10,116 nucleotides of DNA from an uncultured Prosthecobacter sp. (GTDB taxonomy: Bacteria; Verrucomicrobiota; Verrucomicrobiia; Verrucomicrobiales; Verrucomicrobiaceae): NCBI GenBank assembly GCA_937941745.1, contig CALDGV010000173.1:1-10116 (forward strand). The letters are read 5' to 3'. Positions 9,301-10,116 of the stretch are shown here, one piece after another. Position numbers and translations under genes: made by a program. Numbering within the stretch: position 1 is the first letter of the stretch; every line of letters starts with the position of its first letter. Under the pieces are notes generated by a model that saw only the letters and a list, made by a program, of their open reading frames with translations, was not told the origin of the DNA and searched no databases.

Positions 9301-10116
9301 GCAACGATGCCCCAGTCCTGGACCTGGACTCCAACAATTCCACCCTGGCCTCGGGTGCCAACTACCGTGGCTACTTTGTCGAAGGTGGGGCGGCTGTGGT
9401 GATCGCGGACACCGATCTGACGCTGACGGATGCCGACAACACCAACCTTCAGTCGGTCACGATTGTGCTCACCAACATGCCGGATGGAGCTTCTGAACTG
9501 CTTTCCATCACAGGCAGCCTGCCTGCCGGAATCACCGCCAACTACACGGCTGGCACCGGCACCCTGACGCTGACTGGTTCAGCTACGGTGGCCGACTACA
9601 TCACCGCCATCGGTCAGGTGCGCTATTCCAACAGCTTGTCGGAACCTGACCTTACGGACCGTGTCATCACAGTCACGGCCAACGACGGCACGAGCGACAG
9701 CAACGTCGCCACTGCCACGATCCGCATGGTGGATGTGAACGTGGTTGCCGCCACGCCTGTCAACGAGGCCAGCACCTATGCCTTCTTCACGGTGAGCGGT
9801 TCGGCAGGTGATGCGATCACCCTGGCGCTGGGAGATACTCCGGCCCCGATGGACAACGGTGCGACCCACGCGGGCTTCACCATGGAATACTACAATTCTG
9901 GAACCTCCTCCTGGGTCACATATACCTGGAACGGCACGACGGGCGACCGGCCCACCGTTCCTGGCACGGCTGGAACGGGCGGCAGTTTCCAGGTGCGGGT
10001 CAACATCAGCAGTGAGAGCGATGTGCCGTATGAAGGACCTGAGACTTTCGTGCTCAGTGCTAGCACGGCCACCGCTGGCGGACACACGGGTAGCGATACC
10101 TCAACCATCCTGGATG
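3..10116 (+). CDS. Giant multi-domain cadherin-like repeat protein, internal fragment (both ends missing)
   Basis: One frame stays open across the whole window: 3,371 codons with no stop, no start that can be assigned and no end. The product is a string of about 18 beta-sandwich modules of 140-200 residues, separated by N-D-x-P linkers (codons for N at 306, 765, 1275, 1770, 2370, 2967, 4329, 4815, 5364, 5868, 6339, 6843, 7266, 7806, 8319, 8790 and 9303). A seven-bladed Asp-box propeller sits at residues 1011-1292 and a Calx-beta-like module at the end. Thr/Ser/Gly/Asn/Asp-rich composition, near absence of Cys, and repeated D-x-D and N-D-G-N motifs fit a secreted, calcium-binding, rod-like surface protein. 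Proteins of this build usually act in adhesion, biofilm or cell-cell contact; that role is inferred, not shown. No signal peptide, sorting signal or membrane segment lies in the window, so the export route is unknown. The module order, not any catalytic motif, is the evidence. Confidence 0.95.
306..764 (+). repeat. Tandem-95-like cadherin module
   Basis: Residues 102-254. It begins at the linker N-D-I-P-T and has the signature M-N-E-D-G-T-L-T-F-S-L-A-S-E-D-V-D-G-G near its start (D-V-D-G at about 378). Later come M-T-Y-A-P-P-A-D-Y-N-S-D-L-T-Y and F-R-A-I-D, which match the usual order of strands in tandem-95 / Cadherin_5-type repeats. It is the only module in the window of this exact subtype; its neighbours are F/G types. 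Confidence 0.8.
765..1274 (+). repeat. Module F1 of the alternating F-G block
   Basis: Residues 255-424. It starts with N-D-A-P-V and has V-A-F-T-E-G, A-V-V-L-D-A-N-G, T-D-V-E-L (a D-x-E variant of the usual D-x-D), G-A-T-L-T-V-R-R, A-A-G-G-I-S, I-G-S-I-T-N-D, T-G-T-L-V-V-T-F and V-T-Y-N-N. The same series returns in F2 at 1770. It has no Cys, unlike F2. Confidence 0.82.
1275..1769 (+). repeat. Module G1 of the alternating F-G block
   Basis: Residues 425-589. It starts with N-D-S-P. Features in order are S-I-T-V-A-E-D-T, A-D-L-D-P-S-A-D, V-W-Q-F-S-S-N-G-T-D-W, the strand A-L-L-L-N-K-D-A-L-V-R-F-V-P, D-F-N-D and L-T-V-I-A-I-D-G-S-G-S-R. The W-Q-x-S-x-[DN]-G and A-L-L-L...R-F-x-P pattern marks a distinct subtype often seen alternating with cadherin-like modules in giant bacterial proteins. 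It matches G2 at 2370. Confidence 0.82.
1770..2369 (+). repeat. Module F2 of the alternating F-G block; carries the only two cysteines
   Basis: Residues 590-789, 200 residues, the longest sandwich module here. It starts with N-D-T-P and shares with F1 the E-F-T-E-A, A-V-V-M-D-A, S-D-V-D-L-T, G-A-R-L-V-V-R-A, A-G-G-I, V-G-T-I-T-Q-N, T-G-K-L-V-I-T-F and M-S-F-S-N elements. Relative to F1 it has extra residues in the middle, around L-D-P-N-D-F-F-L-P-Q. Cysteines are encoded at 2274 (V-C-F-Y-D-G-N-G) and 2337 (L-V-G-C-A-T), on what should be the last two strands, and could pair as a disulfide. Confidence 0.82.
2370..2966 (+). repeat. Module G2 of the alternating F-G block
   Basis: Residues 790-988. 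It starts with N-D-A-P-L and repeats the G1 layout: T-I-T-V-N-E-D-T, Y-S-D-P-D-A, N-W-Q-V-S-L-D-G-I-A-W, a strand ending V-R-F-V-P-F-N-N and T-L-S-L-H-A-V-E. It is about 34 residues longer than G1, with the extra length in the loops after the W-Q strand and before the last strands (N-L-Y-V-D-P-M-D-E-T region). It ends at the N-D-A-P-V linker just before the propeller. Confidence 0.8.
2967..3032 (+). other. N-D-A-P linker leading into the propeller
   Basis: Residues 989-1010. The usual N-D-A-P-V linker is followed by a short stretch (A-D-V-P-A-G-Q-S-W-I-E-R-D-S) and then by blade 1, instead of the E-N / T-E-x strand that normally opens a sandwich module. The normal module pattern resumes only at about 3900, so the propeller appears inserted near the start of a sandwich module. 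Confidence 0.7.
3033..3878 (+). other. Seven-bladed Asp-box (BNR-like) beta-propeller domain
   Basis: Residues 1011-1292. Seven repeats of 40-43 residues each start with a Trp strand (Trp codons 3036, 3162, 3285, 3408, 3537, 3657, 3777). The general pattern is W-T-S-V-A-S-S-A-D-G-x-x-L-A-A, then G-G-x-x-Y-V-S, then the Asp-box S-x-D-G-G-x-x-W. Asp-boxes begin at the Tyr/Phe codons 3102, 3228, 3351, 3483, 3603 and 3723; the seventh, at about 3843-3875, is degenerate (Q-T-S-A-A-T-D-I-G-S-W). Seven blades fit propellers of the Ycf48/sortilin-like Asp-box type. I see no sialidase catalytic residues (no F/YRIP motif or arginine triad), so a binding rather than enzymatic role is more likely. This is the only non-sandwich fold in the window and the best candidate for a ligand-binding head. 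Confidence is high for the fold and low for the ligand. Confidence 0.88.
3879..4328 (+). repeat. Cadherin-like module resuming after the propeller
   Basis: Residues 1293-1442. It carries A-Q-V-T-D-L-D-L-F, G-G-G-S-I-T-V-S-L, S-L-V-I-N-L-T-N-S-A-T, I-L-K-A-I-R-Y-E-N-T-S-D, T-Y-T-I-T-L-N-D-G-N-N and V-T-I-T-A-V before the N-D-E-P linker. This is the A/D-type layout seen later in the five-module blocks. Its expected N-terminal strand is separated from its linker by the propeller. Confidence 0.8.
4329..4814 (+). repeat. Cadherin-like module between the propeller region and the five-module blocks
   Basis: Residues 1443-1604. It begins N-D-E-P-L-L-T-A-T-G-L-N-P-T-Y-V-E-N, like the A modules, but its middle (S-D-E-L-L-T-L-D-G-S-E-F, F-E-A-L-V-N-G-I-R-F-R-N-T-S-D) is nearer to the B/E layout. 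The early D-x-D is replaced by A-N-A-D-H. It ends with T-Y-L-Q-D-D-G-G-T-A-D-G-G-D-D and V-T-L-S-P-R before the next linker. Confidence 0.78.
4815..5363 (+). repeat. Module A, copy 1
   Basis: Residues 1605-1787. Order of elements: N-D-A-P-V-L-A-A-T-A-T-N-P-T, L-E-N-A-G, L-T-D-I-D-F, G-G-G-H-I-L-V-S-L, A-V-Q-L-S-G-T-S-V-Q-I, A-W-T-T-L-G-T-V, L-N-S-A-A-T-E, I-D-A-L-R-Y-Y-T-S-S-D, V-V-N-D-G-N-N-N and G-V-I-T-I-T-P-V. Every element has a match in the same order at 7266-7805. Confidence 0.82.
5364..5867 (+). repeat. Module B, copy 1
   Basis: Residues 1788-1955. It starts with N-D-D-P. It has V-T-W-N-E-L-A-N-T-T-H, L-S-D-P-D-N-A-S-L, D-G-D-S-E-I-L-T-I-S-G-V-A-F-P-L-G-T, I-F-T-I-V-P-T-G, Y-Q-T-L-V-R-S-I-T-Y-N-N and N-P-T-S-G-N-R-T. 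It matches 7806-8318. Confidence 0.82.
5868..6338 (+). repeat. Module C, copy 1
   Basis: Residues 1956-2112. The opening is 19 of 21 residues identical to module C of copy 2 (N-D-Q-P then L-A-N-A-S-F-Y-E-N-A-I-N-A). It continues with D-D-I-D-S, G-G-S-L-A-V-T-G-L, D-G-S-S-W-V-V-V-G-T, F-N-S-S-A-N, I-A-E-R-V-I-E-N-L-T-F-A-N-S-S and T-V-T-I-L-Y-D. Bases 5891-5929 are identical to 8342-8380. The module has the same length (471 bases) in both copies. Confidence 0.85.
6339..6842 (+). repeat. Module D, copy 1
   Basis: Residues 2113-2280. It starts with N-D-A-P-S. It has A-Y-T-E-G-G-A, T-S-D-P-D-T, G-S-T-V-S-Y-S-G, I-G-T-F-T-G-G-S-G-A-N-L-V-V-T-F, V-T-A-L-I-Q-A-L-R-Y-R-N-N-S-D, L-N-D-G-G-N-T-R-D, S-S-T-T-A-L-T and T-G-T-I-S-I-T. 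The counterpart is at 8790-9302. Confidence 0.82.
6843..7265 (+). repeat. Module E, copy 1 (shortest module, linker lacks Pro)
   Basis: Residues 2281-2421, 141 residues. The linker reads N-D-A-L instead of N-D-x-P. It continues with T-Y-V-E-N-A-T, F-T-D-A-D-D-T, S-G-S-I-T-V-S-S-G, G-T-G-V-L-T-L-S-G, L-A-N-Y-Q-T-V-A-R-S-L-T-F-I-N-T-T-E-D-P and L-S-Y-S-F-T-D-A-N-S-D-N. Its counterpart at 9303 is the most diverged pair of the five. Confidence 0.78.
7266..7805 (+). repeat. Module A, copy 2
   Basis: Residues 2422-2601. It has N-D-A-P-V-L-A-A-T-L-E-N-P-T, V-E-N-S-D, V-S-D-V-D-G, G-G-G-T-I-R-V-S-F, A-V-Q-I-S-G-S-N-L-Q-I, S-W-T-T-I-G-T-V, L-N-S-S-A-T-E, V-N-A-I-T-Y-R-S-S-S-E-N-P, V-T-D-G-D-N-N-S and G-T-I-T-I-T-P-V. 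It pairs with 4815-5363. Confidence 0.82.
7806..8318 (+). repeat. Module B, copy 2
   Basis: Residues 2602-2772. It starts with N-D-K-P. It has V-T-W-T-E-V-S-N-G-T-H-T-A, L-S-D-V-D-N-T-N-L, D-G-N-S-E-V-L-S-I-N-S-V-A-F-P-L-A-T, I-T-I-I-P-G-S, F-Q-A-M-L-R-T-I-T-Y-N-N and H-P-T-S-G-D-R. It pairs with 5364-5867. Confidence 0.82.
8319..8789 (+). repeat. Module C, copy 2
   Basis: Residues 2773-2929. It starts with N-D-Q-P-E and contains L-A-N-A-S-F-Y-E-N-A-I-N-A, L-K-D-D-D-S, G-G-S-L-V-V-S-G-L, Y-D-G-S-A-W-I-V-V-G-T, I-A-E-R-I-A-E-S-L-E-F-S-N-S-S-D-N-P and V-T-I-L-L-D. It pairs with 5868-6338 and shares a 39-base identical run with it. Confidence 0.85.
8790..9302 (+). repeat. Module D, copy 2
   Basis: Residues 2930-3100. 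It starts N-D-A-P-V-L-A-A-T, an A-like opening, then S-Y-T-E-N, V-T-D-S-D-Q, G-S-L-V-V-S-F, G-S-T-V-S-Y-G-G, F-G-T-L-S-G-G-S-A-S-A-L-T-I-T-F, V-E-A-L-I-N-A-L-R-F-R-N-T-G-E-N-P, L-N-D-G-G-N-T-K-D and T-G-T-I-T-I-T. It pairs with 6339-6842. Confidence 0.82.
9303..9746 (+). repeat. Module E, copy 2
   Basis: Residues 3101-3248. It starts with N-D-A-P-V-L-D-L-D. It has Y-F-V-E-G-G-A, L-T-D-A-D-N-T-N-L, A-S-E-L-L-S-I-T-G, A-G-T-G-T-L-T-L-T-G-S-A, I-G-Q-V-R-Y-S-N-S-L-S-E-P and V-T-A-N-D-G-T-S-D-S-N. It ends with V-D-V-N and no N-D-x-P linker follows, marking the end of the cadherin-like array in this window. Confidence 0.8.
9747..10116 (+). repeat. Calx-beta-like module, C-terminally incomplete
   Basis: Residues 3249-3371. 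It opens T-P-V-N-E-A-S-T-Y-A-F-F-T-V-S-G (from 9753), has a T-L-A-L-G-D strand, M-E-Y-Y-N-S-G-T-S-S-W-V-T-Y, and ends with Y-E-G-P-E-T-F-V-L-S-A-S followed by G-S-D-T-S-T-I-L-D (10092-10115). The V-N-E...Y-E-G-P-E-T-F...I-x-D-D-G layout is a known repeating module in giant bacterial proteins and resembles Calx-beta. Such modules normally come in tandem, so more copies are likely downstream. The window ends one base into the codon after I-L-D. Confidence 0.78.

Larger units (their letters stand above)
7266..9746 (+). repeat. Five-module super-repeat, copy 2 (A-B-C-D-E)
   Basis: Residues 2422-3248, 827 residues against 817 in copy 1. It is directly joined to copy 1 with no spacer, so the period is about 2.45 kb. 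The two copies have diverged in most codons, with short runs of identity, which suggests an old duplication or continued local exchange. The E position is least alike; the protein changes module type right after it. Confidence 0.85.

Noticed and set aside
4815..9746. CRISPR array or transposon-borne direct repeats as an explanation of the repeated sequence
   Set aside because: The repeats are protein modules of 420-550 bases with diverged DNA, no short identical repeats with unique spacers, no inverted terminal repeats and no transposase.
9579..10085. 168-residue open frame on the minus strand
   Set aside because: Antisense to the last two modules, with low-complexity Arg/Gly/Val/His composition and no family resemblance.
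3..10116. RTX toxin or haemolysin
   Set aside because: No G-G-x-G-x-D-x-x-x nonapeptide arrays are present in the window; the calcium-type motifs are of the cadherin-like kind. An RTX region outside the window cannot be excluded.

Overview
The whole window lies inside one very large protein-coding gene on the + strand. A single frame (codons starting at positions 3, 6, 9 and so on) runs from the first bases to the last base with no stop codon. It gives 3,371 complete codons, and neither the start nor the end of the gene is present. I see no intergenic DNA, promoter, terminator, RNA gene, mobile element or CRISPR array. Below, residue numbers count from the first full codon, so residue = codon start / 3.

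The protein is a chain of beta-sandwich modules of the cadherin-like / Ig-like / tandem-95 kind found in giant bacterial surface or secreted proteins. Seventeen linkers of the form N-D-x-P (most often V-N-D-A-P-V) occur every 423-600 bases. Regions: 3-764, an incomplete module and a tandem-95-like module; 765-2966, an alternating two-module block present twice (F1-G1-F2-G2); 2967-3878, a seven-bladed Asp-box (BNR-like) beta-propeller placed directly after an N-D-A-P linker; 3879-4814, two more cadherin-like modules; 4815-7265 and 7266-9746, two copies of a five-module block (A-B-C-D-E) about 2.45-2.48 kb long; 9747-10116, a different, Calx-beta-like module that appears to begin another section beyond the window.

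Most modules carry a D-x-D motif early and many carry an N-D-G-N-like motif late, just before the linker. This suggests a calcium-stiffened rod. The composition is rich in Thr, Ser, Gly, Ala, Asn, Asp and Val, with very few Lys and, as I read it, only two Cys. That fits an extracellular, elongated adhesin or matrix protein. The seven-bladed propeller is the obvious candidate for a ligand- or partner-binding head on the rod, but this is inference.

The organism is a bacterium with moderately high GC. The mix of modules (cadherin-like arrays, WQ/W-rich 'ALLL...RF.P' modules, Asp-box propeller, VNEAS...YEGPETF...ILDD module) resembles giant proteins I associate with Verrucomicrobia and related PVC bacteria such as Prosthecobacter or Verrucomicrobium. 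Cyanobacteria, Chlorobi and Proteobacteria carry similar ones, so the taxonomic guess is weak.
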